A stretch of DNA of 64,000 nt from Henckelia pumila. Its lineage: Eukaryota > Streptophyta > Magnoliopsida > Lamiales > Gesneriaceae. Made by a program: the position numbers and the translations under genes. Below, one piece after another: positions 1 to 9,839 of the stretch (positions within the stretch are counted from its first letter, which is position 1; each line of letters opens with the position of its first letter). The notes under the pieces are model-generated. The model searched no databases. It had not been told where the DNA came from and worked only from the letters and a program-made list of their open reading frames with translations. The stretch lies in NCBI RefSeq assembly GCF_033568475.1, contig NC_133121.1:129922375-129986374 (forward strand). The letters run 5' to 3'.

Positions 1-917
1 ATGAAAATAGTTCTTTACAAGAGTATAAATATTTCCATTATCTCCAATCTTCATTTTCGTGTTATTGTCTTCTATTACCTGTAATGATTTTGTTGCTAAT
101 GATCAATGATATTATTGTACGTTCTCTTTTATTTTTTATTTCATGTTAAGTTGTTCAAAATCCACTATTGCAATGATTTTGTTGCTAAAATTTTTGCTTT
201 ATTTTTGAATGCTTTTGATTAAACATGCTAACATTATGTCTTTTATTACAGTTGTCTTGTACTTTTAATAATTGGTAATTATATATACTCTTCGAAACAA
301 AAATTATTTACATATCTTAGTAATAAAATCAATATAATTTTCAACGTCGTAACTATAAAAATATTTGCAATATTTTCGAACAATGTAACCCTTACAGTTT
401 CAATGTTCATCATTTACGGTCATCATTATTATATATCTATATTAACAGTTTAAAATAACAGGTTACCAATAACTGATGTAAGCTTATAGATGTAATGTTT
501 AATATAGTTTTATCTAATTGACACAATATGGATATTGAAGCATATTAAAATTTATTTCAAAATAAAAAATATGAATACTTAGATGTTAAATTTATGACTG
601 CAAATATTTTAAACTTTGATTTGAAAAGTTTCTTTTAATTTAGATTTATAATTATTAATTATATTATTACATTTTATTAAATTAAAATTTTTTTTTTCTA
701 GTCTGAAAAGGTGCAAACAACGGCTCATATTATAATTACGCAAAAATTTTATGATATGATTTTATGAGTCAATTTTGTGAGAAAAATTTACTATTTGATC
801 ACAAAAAGATATAATTTTTTATGTCAAAAATATTACTTTTTATCAATCCGCCTTATGATAAATTCATGAGATCATCTTACATAAACATACTCAATAATTA
901 GGGTGCAAGCAAATTAA

Positions 918-958
<41 letters not shown>

Positions 959-1132
959 GTTGAAAGAGATGTTTATTATAATTGGATCTCAAATTAATAC
1001 ACAAAACATTTCAAATAAATTTCATTCTTTCTTATTTATTTATTTCTTCTTCTTCTATCCATTTCTTGTCTTGAATTCTTGGATCTTGAATGTGAACACC
1101 AAAATATTCCAAGAAATTATACGGGAGTACGT
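1..1132. other. AT-rich intergenic DNA, no gene seen
   Basis: Very AT-rich sequence with frequent stops in all frames. It contains an (AT)n run at about 922-953. The only open frame of any length (960-1178) has low-complexity Phe/Ile/Tyr-rich translation and no domain. I see no gene or transposon ends here. Confidence 0.7.
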
Positions 1133-1142
1133 GACCACCGCC

Positions 1143-2423
1143 GGGTTTTTTTTATTATTAATTTTAAAAAATAAATAAATTTCAAAACACCTTTGACTTG
1201 GGGACCTGCAAAAATGCAAGTCCCCAAGTGACTTTCTTTTTTTTTTTTTTTTAAATTAATTATATAATTAATAAATATTTTTATAAAATCATTATTTAGA
1301 TAATCTTTATATTTAATATAAATTTTTTAAAAGTTTGATTTATATTCGGATCCAGTTCGGTTTGAAAATTTTTTTAATAGTATTTTATGTCAATCCGATC
1401 CGAATATAATTGGTTTAATTTTTTTAACCATTAAATTTTTTATTTTCATTTTCTTAATAATTTTTTTCGTTGGACATTAAATCCGAAATTTAAAATTAAA
1501 ATTTATAATTTTTTAGACAAAATAATATATTAATAATAAATAAATAATGATTTAATAAAAATATTTATCAATTATATAATTAATTAAAAAAAGAAAACCC
1601 GGATATATATATATCCGAATTAACTCCTTTAGTTTGTTAATAGAACTGAAAGACTTCCATATATCCAAACAAACTAAAAAAATTATTAAAGAAGAAAAAT
1701 TAACAGTTAAAAGAATTAAACCGATTAAATAAATTTATTTGTGATCAGTTATATTTATTGAAATATTGGTTAACACAGATTTTTGATTATTTTTGATTAT
1801 ATTATACTTTTAATTACAAAGTTGGTTAGCGCAGTTGTTGACTTATTTTAATTTGTTTGGATTTATGAAGGTATTTCAGCTCTATTAGCAAACATAGACG
1901 AGTTAATTCGAATATATATATTCGGGTCTTTTTTTAAAAAATTAATTATATAATTGATAAATATTTTTATTAAATCATTATTTATTTATTATTAATATAT
2001 AATTTAGTTTCTAAAAAATTCTAAATTTTAATTTTAAATTTCGGATTTGATGTCCAACTAAAAATATTATTAAGAAAACGGAAATAAAAAATTTAATGGT
2101 TAAAAAAATTAAACCGATTATATTCGAATCGGATTGACGTAAATACAATTAAAAAAAATTTCAAACCGAACTCGATCCGAACATAAATCAAATTTTTACA
2201 AAATTTATATAAAATATAAAGATTATCTAATGATTTTATAAAAATATTTATTAATTATATAATTAATTAAAACATTAAAAAAAAGAAAAGAAAGTGACTT
2301 GGGGACTTGCATTTTTGCAGGTCCCCAAGTCAAAGGTGCGCTCCCAGCAAATGCAGTGTCCGCTCTATGCAACGAAGGATTGCAAGTTTATTTATTTTTT
2401 AAAATTAATAATAAAAAAAACCC
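1143..2423. mobile_element. Palindromic Mutator-like non-autonomous transposon (MITE/foldback)
   Basis: The element is bounded by a perfect 10-bp direct repeat, GACCACCGCC, at 1133-1142 and 2424-2433, which is the target-site duplication length of the Mutator superfamily (9-11 bp). The outermost 37 bp (1143-1179) are repeated in perfect inverted orientation at 2387-2423, beginning GGGTTTTTTTTATTATT. The inverted similarity continues through most of the element to a centre near 1690-1850, so it is nearly one large palindrome. Each arm carries a small hairpin with a 15-bp stem (1196-1229 and 2297-2330). The right arm has an extra GC-richer patch at about 2336-2390 with no left-arm partner. No transposase is encoded, so movement would need an autonomous relative. 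Superfamily assignment is inferred from TSD length and long TIRs. Confidence 0.85.
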
Positions 2424-2433
2424 GACCACCGCC

Positions 2434-3230
2434 ATGTTGCTAACGACGAAGCCAGCTTCGGCTATATTGGAAGAGGAAAACTAAGCGTGTGGGGCCGTGG
2501 GGAAAAAAAATGAAGTACAAATTTTCTTTTGAGCATATAAAGAAATACAATTTGATTTCAAGCTCATATTTCCACGTACGTCATCTCGAAAGGTGATCAA
2601 TTTGTCTTAATTCTGTCTTCTATTATAAATAACTTGTGTTTTTGTATAATATTTTTTTAATTAATTTAATTTATATTTATATATAAAAGTAATATCACAA
2701 TTGTAAAAATTATCGAGAGACTAAACTGCAATTTGAAATGTCGAAATTTATAAAAAAACAAAACAAAATAAAAAACAGAAGTCATGTAATATCTATACCA
2801 TATGAAGGTAATTTTGGCCAAAAAAAAAAAAAACGGTGTCCTCAATGCACATGTTACATACTTGTATAATATATTTTTTATTAATTTGATTTATATTCAT
2901 ATATGAGTAATATCATAGTTTTGAAAATAATGTAATATCTATACCATATGAAGGTAATTTTGGCAACAAAAAAAAAAAACAGTGTCCTCAGTGCACATGT
3001 TACGTACTTGTATAATATATTTTTTATTAATTTGATTTATATTCATATATGAGTAATATCATAGTTTTGAAAATAACTGAGGGGCTTAACTGTAATTTGA
3101 AATGTCGAAATTAAAAAAAAAACAAAAATATAATATGTATACTATATAATAACAATTTTGAAAAAAAAAAAAGATGGTGTACGCTTTCATCTAATAGACA
3201 AATTCTTTATATATAATATATATATGTATA
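2434..3230. repeat. Intergenic DNA with a 146-bp tandem repeat
   Basis: A unit starting GTAATATCTATACCATATG at 2786 recurs at 2932, a 146-bp period, and both copies hold the phrase GTCCTCARTGCACATGTTAC. A third, degraded and partial copy follows at about 3120-3190. Related but more diverged sequence lies at 2640-2785. Poly-A tracts interrupt each unit. No gene is seen. Confidence 0.7.
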
Positions 3231-3240
3231 TATATAATAA

Positions 3241-4707
3241 GAGTTATTTTCACCAAACACCCCTGTGAAATATTGAAAATGCACACTTCTCTCCTGTGAA
3301 ATTTTAATAGGCATCTTCAACCCCAACCTTTTAAAAAATTAGCACACTCGCGCTTCAGATGAGTGATAGTTGCGCACGCTCCCCTCATGCGACTGGACAA
3401 ATATTTTGATATTTTTTTTGCACCAAATACCCCTGTGAAATATTAAAAATGCATATTTGACCCCTGTGAAAATAATTTTTAAATTTATTCAACCCATAAT
3501 ACACAATTTTTATTAAAATCTAATTATAAAATATTTAGCAAACACATTTCGTTTTATAAATTTTATTTTAAATTTATTATGATTATATAATTATTTTTTA
3601 AAAAATATTATTATTTTATTTTTTTATCATTATTTTATTAAACTTTCTTCTTGTTTCCAACTTCTCAATTAAAAATGCATTCATAAACGAGATTTAAATA
3701 CCTAAAAGTACCAAAATATTAAATAAAAATGATAATTTCATGCATATTACTTTTCAATTTAGAATTATAGATTTTTGAACCAAAATCTAAATTTTTTAAA
3801 ATGCATTGCAGAATTTGCATTAAATAATAATAAACAATATTTATTAAGATCTAATTATAAAATATTTTTCAAACATTTTTAATTTTATTTATTTTTAATT
3901 TAAATTTTTAATTAATTTATCTCTAAAAAATTATTACTTTATCTCGTTATCATTATTTTATCAAATCACTTCGTGTTTTCAACTTTTTCATTAAACATGA
4001 TTCATAAATAAGGATTTAAATATCTAAAAATACCAAAATATTGAACCAAATGATAAGTTCATGAATGTTACTTTTTCGATTTAGAATTATATAAGCATGT
4101 TATTTTTTTATTATTTATTACAAATTGTGCAATACATATACTCGAAAAATTTAAATTTTGGTTCAATAATATATAGTGTTAAATCGAAAAAGCAATATGT
4201 TTAAACTTATCGGTTTAGTTCAATATTTTGGTACTTAAAATTATTTAAATACTTGTTTATGAATGCATTTTAATGGAAAAGTTGGAAACAAAAAGAAAGT
4301 TTAATAAAATAATGATAACAAGATAAAATAATAATATTTTTTAGAAAATAATTATATAATCATAATAAATTTAAAATTAAAAATAAAATTATTAAAACAA
4401 AAAATATTTGCTAAATATTTTATAATTAGATTTTAATAAAAATTGTGTATTATGGGTTGAATAGATTTAAAATTATTTTCACAGGGGTCAAATATGCATT
4501 TTTAATATTTCACAAGGGTATTTGGTGCAAAAAAATATCAAAATCTTTGCTCAGTCGCATGAGGGGCGCGTTCGCAACAATCACTCATCTGAAGGGGCGA
4601 GTGTGCTAATTTTTTAAAAGGTTAGGGTTGAAGATGCCTATTAAAATTTCACATGGGAAAAATGTGCATTTTTAATATTTCACAGGGGTGTTTGGTGCAA
4701 ATAACTC
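3241..4707. mobile_element. Second palindromic Mutator-like MITE with duplicated arm segment
   Basis: A perfect 10-bp direct repeat, TATATAATAA, flanks the element at 3231-3240 and 4708-4717. The flank is low-complexity, so this is weaker evidence than for the element at 1143. The first roughly 320 bp (from GAGTTATTTTCACC) are matched in inverted orientation at the right end (...GGTGCAAATAACTC). Both arms carry phrases such as CACCCCTGTGAAATATT and the GC-richer ACTCATCTGAAG-like block. Inside the left arm, roughly 3500-3775 is repeated directly at about 3837-4090, and both copies face the right arm in inverted orientation. There is no coding capacity. The TSD length suggests Mutator ancestry. 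Confidence 0.75.

Positions 4708-4710
<3 letters not shown>

Positions 4711-4756
<46 letters not shown>
4711..4756. repeat. (ATA)n microsatellite
   Basis: About fifteen ATA/TAA triplets in a row directly abut the right target duplication of the preceding transposon. The asparagine-rich open frame that crosses it is a by-product of the repeat. Confidence 0.9.
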
Positions 4757-4758
<2 letters not shown>

Positions 4759-5096
4759 TCTTCAAGTATTCCTCAAAAAAAAAAAAAATCTTCAAGTCGG
4801 CCAAGATGATCACCTCGGACTTTCGAAATCCTCCTTAAAAAAAATTAATAATAAAAAAATCCTAGTTCCTTCATTAAAGAAAAAAATAAAAATTTCGTAG
4901 AAGGCTTCTACTTTTGTTTCTAATTAAAATTAAAAACATATAAAATTTTCAATAATTTATCTAAACACCAAAATCAATTATATATATATATATTTAAAAA
5001 TAAAAACACTTTAAAAAATTTTGACTTATTTAAAGTTAATATGAAGATTCAAAAAACAAATATTATGGCCAAACTAAGTTTTTGAAAAATAATTTT
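4757..5096. other. AT-rich intergenic spacer, nothing recognised
   Basis: AT-rich spacer with A-tracts and an (AT)n run near 4980. No coding, repeat-end or RNA signal was recognised. Confidence 0.6.
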
Positions 5097-5305
5097 TGTT
5101 CCGATATCAGATATCTTAGTTTTGATGTTTTAACAAAGCAGTAGCAAAACTGTGAAAAAGCAATAGCTGATCTGTCAACTGTATCTTATAATAAGAACAG
5201 ACCAGCAAAACAAACTAGTAGAAGAGGAAGCAGATAAAGTCATCAGCAGGAAGTATCACGAATGCTCTCCAGTAACCTGTCAAAGTCATTAACCATTGGA
5301 CAAAG
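5097..5305 (+). mobile_element. Copia-type LTR remnant, part 1 of 3
   Basis: The sequence starts TGTTCCGATATCAG and contains TTTTGATGTTTTAACAAAG, which resembles the conserved start of many plant Copia LTRs (a TTTTGATGATAACAAA-like phrase). It is interrupted at 5305 by the non-autonomous Ty3 element and resumes at 9406 and again at 20098. The left boundary is inferred from TG and this motif. No internal Copia coding region was seen, so it is probably a solo LTR or a fragment. Confidence 0.55.
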
Positions 5306-6818
5306 TGTAATAGCCCGATTTCATTTTACAAGATTAAGTGATTTTAAACATGTTAGAAAATGACATATAATTTTAAAAGTGTCAAAACATGTTTAAGGAG
5401 TCCTTATTTGGTTAAAACAAGTGGAAAATCAGATCTGCAACGTCCAAAAATGGTAGGGTAGGTCCCGGGGGTCCAAAAATGACTTTGGAAGGACCAAAAC
5501 AGTTTGGAACACACGGACCAGTTCGGGCCCTCCGAACTCAGTACAGAACATGTGTCAAAAGTGGCTCGGACAAGTGGCAGTTCGGACCATCCGAACTCCC
5601 GCCAGATTGAGGTGTCAAAAATGCACTCTACACGTGGGAATCATGCCCGGTTCGGAGCCTCCGAACCCAGTTCGGACCGTCCGAACCCAGGCCTATAAAA
5701 AGGGGTCCGAGGCTCTCATTTTGGAATATCAATTTCCTCTCCTCTCCCGGTAATGGCTCTATTTTAAGGGCTTCGGGACTCTTTCTTTAAGAGTTGGAGT
5801 AGGAAATAGTATTTTTATAGCGGACAGTGTCCATAGTAGCAGCCAGGCGGCGGAGCTCTGGCAAGTCGTCTAGGGGTCGTAGCTAGGCTATGCTCAGACT
5901 CTGGGGCATGCGTCATCAGCGGGCTGACGACGGACGAAGATATGACTTTGGTTCCCTATAGTAAATAGGGAGTATGCTATAGATTAGTTAATGCTTTTAG
6001 AATAAGGTTATAATGCATGAGTATTTTGCATTGTAGTGCGGATTATAGGCTTGGACTTTAGAGCTGGTATAGCTTGCCTAGTAGAACTAGGTACGTAAGT
6101 ACAGACTGAGATAACCAGCTGAATATACATGTTTATGTGTTGCATTATTATCTGTCATGATATACATGATTTACTGTTCATGATTTGTATGCGACATTTG
6201 CATATCATGTTGAGCCTGTTATTTTTTTGAGATAGCCAGTTGTTCTAGGGTCGCTCAGCCCTAGGGTTGTTGTTATTATACGACCGGGTACCGTGCGACA
6301 CCCACTGGACCGACAGGGCAGCGTGTGCGGTTTTACCCAGGACGGTGATAGTCCAAGATCGGGTTCAGTATGTGTGGCACCCACTGGATCTTCGGAGCAG
6401 CGTGCACATATTGGAGGCGCCTGTGTACTGAGCATGATTTTGCAGATATGATCCCAGTTACCCAGAGTATTCATAGTTCATGTTGCATGCATCATATAGA
6501 CATGTATATTCAATACTTTACGTACTGGGCGTTAGCGCTCACGTCCCTGCTTTTATCTCGGACACCCCATTCAACGGGACAAGTTTACAGGTGGATCAGG
6601 AGCGAGAGATGTAGTTGGTCGGTGACCAGGGCTTGGTAGTAGGAGTTTTCAGAAGAGTTTTAGATTAAGATTTTAACTGGTATTTATTCGATTTGGTTGT
6701 ATCTTTATTTGGGGATTTTATTTATGATTTTCCGCTGTTAATTCTGATTATTTATTATTTAAGTTAAATGTATGTTTAAGCTTTTGATTAGTAGGTGATC
6801 ACGTTGCGGATAACTACA
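5306..6818 (+). repeat. Left LTR of the non-autonomous Ty3 element
   Basis: The LTR is 1,513 bp, starting TGTAATAGCCCG and ending GATAACTACA. U3 carries four 17-bp palindromes of the form GTTCGGNCCNTCCGAAC (5521, 5580, 5650, 5670) just upstream of a TATA box. Open frames inside it (for example 6205-6474 minus and 6370-6639 plus) recur in the other LTR with changes and look fortuitous. Confidence 0.9.
5694..5700 (+). promoter_or_regulatory. TATA box of the LTR promoter
   Basis: TATAAAA in the context GGCCTATAAAAAGGGG, directly after the palindrome cluster. The same box is at 8276 in the right LTR. R should begin roughly 25-35 bp downstream. Confidence 0.7.
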
Positions 6819-6822
6819 TTTA

Positions 6823-6834
6823 TGGTATCAGGGC
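6823..6834 (+). other. Primer-binding site, initiator tRNA-Met
   Basis: TGGTATCAGGGC begins four bases after the left LTR. It is complementary to the 3-prime end of plant initiator tRNA-Met apart from one position (the usual form is TGGTATCAGAGC). Confidence 0.8.
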
Positions 6835-7835
6835 AAGCATAGTAATCTTGGGATCTAGATTGTTGGAATTGGGTTTAACCTTTGATCATCGTGTAGATGG
6901 CGGGACTTGGTGATGAAAGTAGCCATAGTAGCGTGGGTGGATGCTGGGGCGATCAGGATGATCGAGAGCATCGTCGGGTCGTCATCACCATCACCATGAT
7001 GATCGTAGGCGTTTTAGTATGCATAGATATTTGCATAACAAGGGGTTAGAGTTATGCTAGTGATCAGTTCTAGGATTTCTCCTGAAACGATTCAGAAAGT
7101 CAGTGGTTTGACATAGTGTCTGAGTTGACTCAGTCTTAGGGTCATTGGTTATTGATGATGGATTTTCATCATAGATTCAGTGATAGATTATACCAGGTGC
7201 TGAGGAATGTGCAGGGTTGTTCAAGACGGGATAGGAAGCGCGACCTACGCCGGTGTTTTCTGGGAAGTTATTCCAGATAGGCTATTGGAGGAGGCTACTT
7301 GAGTCTTGATATTTTGCACAGTTATAGCAAGAGGTATAATTATCAAAAGGAATGTTTTTATGAATTTGATATTGGTACTGGATTAGTGCCAAGAGATTTG
7401 AACGCTATCGTCTGACTTTATCAGAGATACAGATTTTTGTTTTCGTTAACAGAATAGTCTTGAAAAGGATTCTTTGACAAGTGTACATTCTGGATGGATA
7501 GTTTTCACTGGTGGTACTGGGGGAGACCAAGAAAAATTCGATCAGTATTGTCTGGCGTTATCAGAGTTACAGATAGTGATCGGGGACATGATCAGTATGA
7601 TGATTTGGGTTTCTTATTAAGTGATTGTAAGATTTATTTGGGTGGTTTCCATTATTGCTCTGGAATTCTTTTGTACTTCAGACAGGTTATTGGAAAGTTA
7701 CCCCAGTCTAGAGACCATGATGTTACTAGTGATTATTTGGATTCAGTGAGGTCTTGTAAAATGATATGAGAGAATAAAGAACTTGTTGTTCTTATTCAAG
7801 TCCATATAGGTACTTAAGATGTATTTCGAGGACGA

Positions 7836-7846
7836 AATTGGGAGAA
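7836..7846 (+). other. Polypurine tract
   Basis: AATTGGGAGAA immediately precedes the right LTR, where plus-strand DNA synthesis would be primed. Confidence 0.7.
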
Positions 7847-9400
7847 TGTAGTAGCCCGATTTTATTTTACAAGATTAAGTGATTTTAAACATGTTAGAAA
7901 ATGACATATAATTTTAAAAGTGTCAAAACATGTTTAAGGAGTCCTTATTTGGTTAAAATAAGTGAAAAATCAGATCTAGAACGTCCAAAAATGGTAGGGT
8001 AGGTCCCGGGGGTCCAAAAATGACTTTGGAAGGACCAAAACAGTTCGGAGCACACGGACCAGTTCGGGCCCTCCGAACCCGAGTTCGGGCCCTCCGAACT
8101 CAGTGCAGAACATGTGTCAAAAGTGGCTCGGACAAGTGGCAGTTCAGACCCTCTGAACCCAGTTCGAACCGTCCGAACTCCCGCCAGATTGAGGTGTCAA
8201 AAATGCACTCTACACGTGGGAATCATGCCCGGTTCGGAGCCTCCGAACCCAGTTCGGACCGTCCGAACCCAGGCCTATAAAAAGGGGTCCGATGCTCTCA
8301 TTTTGGAATATCAATTTCCTTTCCTCTCCCGGTAATGGCTCTATTTTAAGGGCTTCGGGACTTTTTCTTTAAGAGTTGGAGTAGGAAATAATATTTTTAT
8401 AGCAGACAGTGTCCGTAGTAGCAGCCAGGCGGCGGAGCTCTGGCGAGTCGTCTAGGGGTCGTAGCTAGGCTATGGCCAGGCTCTGGGGCATGCGTCGTCA
8501 GCGGGCTGACGACGGACGAAGGTATGACTTTGGTTCCCTATAGTAAATAGAGAGTATGTTATAGATTAGTTAAGGCTTTTAGAATAAGGTTATAATGCAT
8601 GAGTATTTTGAATTGTAGTGTGGATTATAGGCTTGGACTTTAGAGTTGGTATAGCTTGCCTAGTAGAACTAAGGTACGTAAGTACAAACTGAGATAGCCA
8701 GCTAAATATACATGTTTATGTGTTGCATTATTATCTGTCATGATATGCTTGATTACTGTTCATGATTTGTATGCGGCATTTTCATACCATGTTGAGCATG
8801 TTATCTTTTTGAGATAGCCAGTTGTTTTAGGGTCGCTCAGCCCTAGGGTTGTTGTTATTATACGATCGGGTACCGTGTGACACCCACTGGACCGACGGGG
8901 CAGCGTGTGCGGTTTTACCCAGGACGGTGATAGCCCAAGATCGGGTTCAGTATGTGTGACACCCACTGGATCTTCGGAGCAGCATGCACATATTGGAGGC
9001 GCCTGTGTACTGAGCATGATTTTCCAGATATGATCCCAGTTACCCAGAGCATTCATAGTTCATGTTGCATGCATCATATAGACCTGTATATTCAATACTT
9101 TACGTACTGGGCATTAGCGCTCACGTCCCTGCTTTTATCTTGAACACCCTATTCAACGGGGCAGGTTTGCAGGTGGATCAGGAGCGAGAGATGTAGTTGG
9201 TCGGTGACCAGGGCTTGGTAGCAGGAGTTTTCAGAAGAGTTTTAGATTAAGATTTTAACTGGTATTTATTCAATTTGGTTGTATCTTTATTTGGGGATTT
9301 TATTTATGCTTTTCCGCTGTTAATTCTGATAATTTATTATTTAATTTAAATGCATGTTTAAGCTTCTGATTAGTAGGTGATCACGGTGCGGGTCACTACA
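7847..9400 (+). repeat. Right LTR of the non-autonomous Ty3 element
   Basis: The LTR is 1,554 bp, about 41 bp longer than its partner. Much of the excess is extra palindromic units: six GTTCGG-type palindromes (8062, 8083, 8142, 8162, 8232, 8252) against four on the left. The TATA box is at 8276. Confidence 0.9.
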
Positions 9401-9839
9401 CAAAGTCTCTAGTACACTGAGCAGACTCAGATTTGCGCAGTCATAATGTTCCTTCTTACAGTGAACTAAAAGACAAGAAAATTCTATTTATCAACTGATG
9501 TATTTGAATAAAAAATTATTATTATCTTGTATATATAAATAGAGACCACAACCAGCAGAGGAACGCGCTGGCTCCCAAGAACTCACAATCATTTACAACT
9601 TACCAAAGAGCAACTGAACAATTCAGTTGTTCATACATACAGATAAGTTCAACGCTTACATAGAAGATTACATACAAAAGCCGAAAAACACTCAGCACAC
9701 GATTCAAGTAGATCAGATCTTCAAGGATCACATTGTATTAAGTGTTAAGTTGTAATCATGTTATTCATACAGTTGAGGTACTGCAAACCTCTGTAACCTA
9801 TTTCAGCTGAGGGCTGAAACCAGTAGAGAACTAGGAATC
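9401..9839 (+). mobile_element. Copia-type LTR remnant, part 2 of 3
   Basis: This continues the interrupted LTR after the CAAAG target duplication. It holds a TATA-like box, TATATATAAATAGAG (about 9531-9545), followed by a C/A-rich leader, as expected for the U3/R boundary. It is broken again at 9839 by the chromovirus. Confidence 0.5.

Larger units (their letters stand above)
6819..7846 (+). pseudogene. Degenerate internal region with a gag-like start, no pol
   Basis: Just after the primer-binding site, an ATG at about 6898 opens a frame beginning M-A-G-L-G-D-E-S-S-H. A frame change then leads into a His/Asp/Arg-rich stretch (about 6980-7040) before stops accumulate. This resembles a decayed Gag amino terminus. 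Nothing after it matches protease, RT, RNase H or integrase. The 91-aa frame at 7494-7769 has no recognised domain. Identification as gag is a weak inference. Confidence 0.45.
5306..9400 (+). mobile_element. Non-autonomous Ty3-type LTR retrotransposon
   Basis: The element has two near-identical LTRs (5306-6818 and 7847-9400), both with TG...CA ends. It is flanked by a perfect 5-bp target duplication, CAAAG (5301-5305 and 9401-9405). A primer-binding site for initiator tRNA-Met follows the left LTR and a purine tract precedes the right one. The internal region is only about 1 kb and has no protease, RT or integrase signature, so it must rely on proteins supplied by another element. The 3-prime leader phrase GAGGACGAAATTGGGAGAA before the right LTR is typical of plant Ty3 elements. 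The LTRs differ mainly by scattered substitutions and by palindrome copy number (see findings). Confidence 0.9.

Noticed and set aside
4653-4838. 61-aa asparagine-rich open frame
   Set aside because: It is produced by the (ATA)n microsatellite crossing the end of a transposon.
5521-5686. Regularly spaced palindromes considered as a CRISPR-like array
   Set aside because: The host is a plant, spacing is irregular, units are palindromes within an LTR promoter, and they recur at the same place in the second LTR.
6205-6639. Overlapping 89-aa frames on both strands in the Ty3 LTR, repeated at 8760-9143
   Set aside because: They occur in opposite strands of the same LTR sequence, change length between LTR copies and lack any domain.
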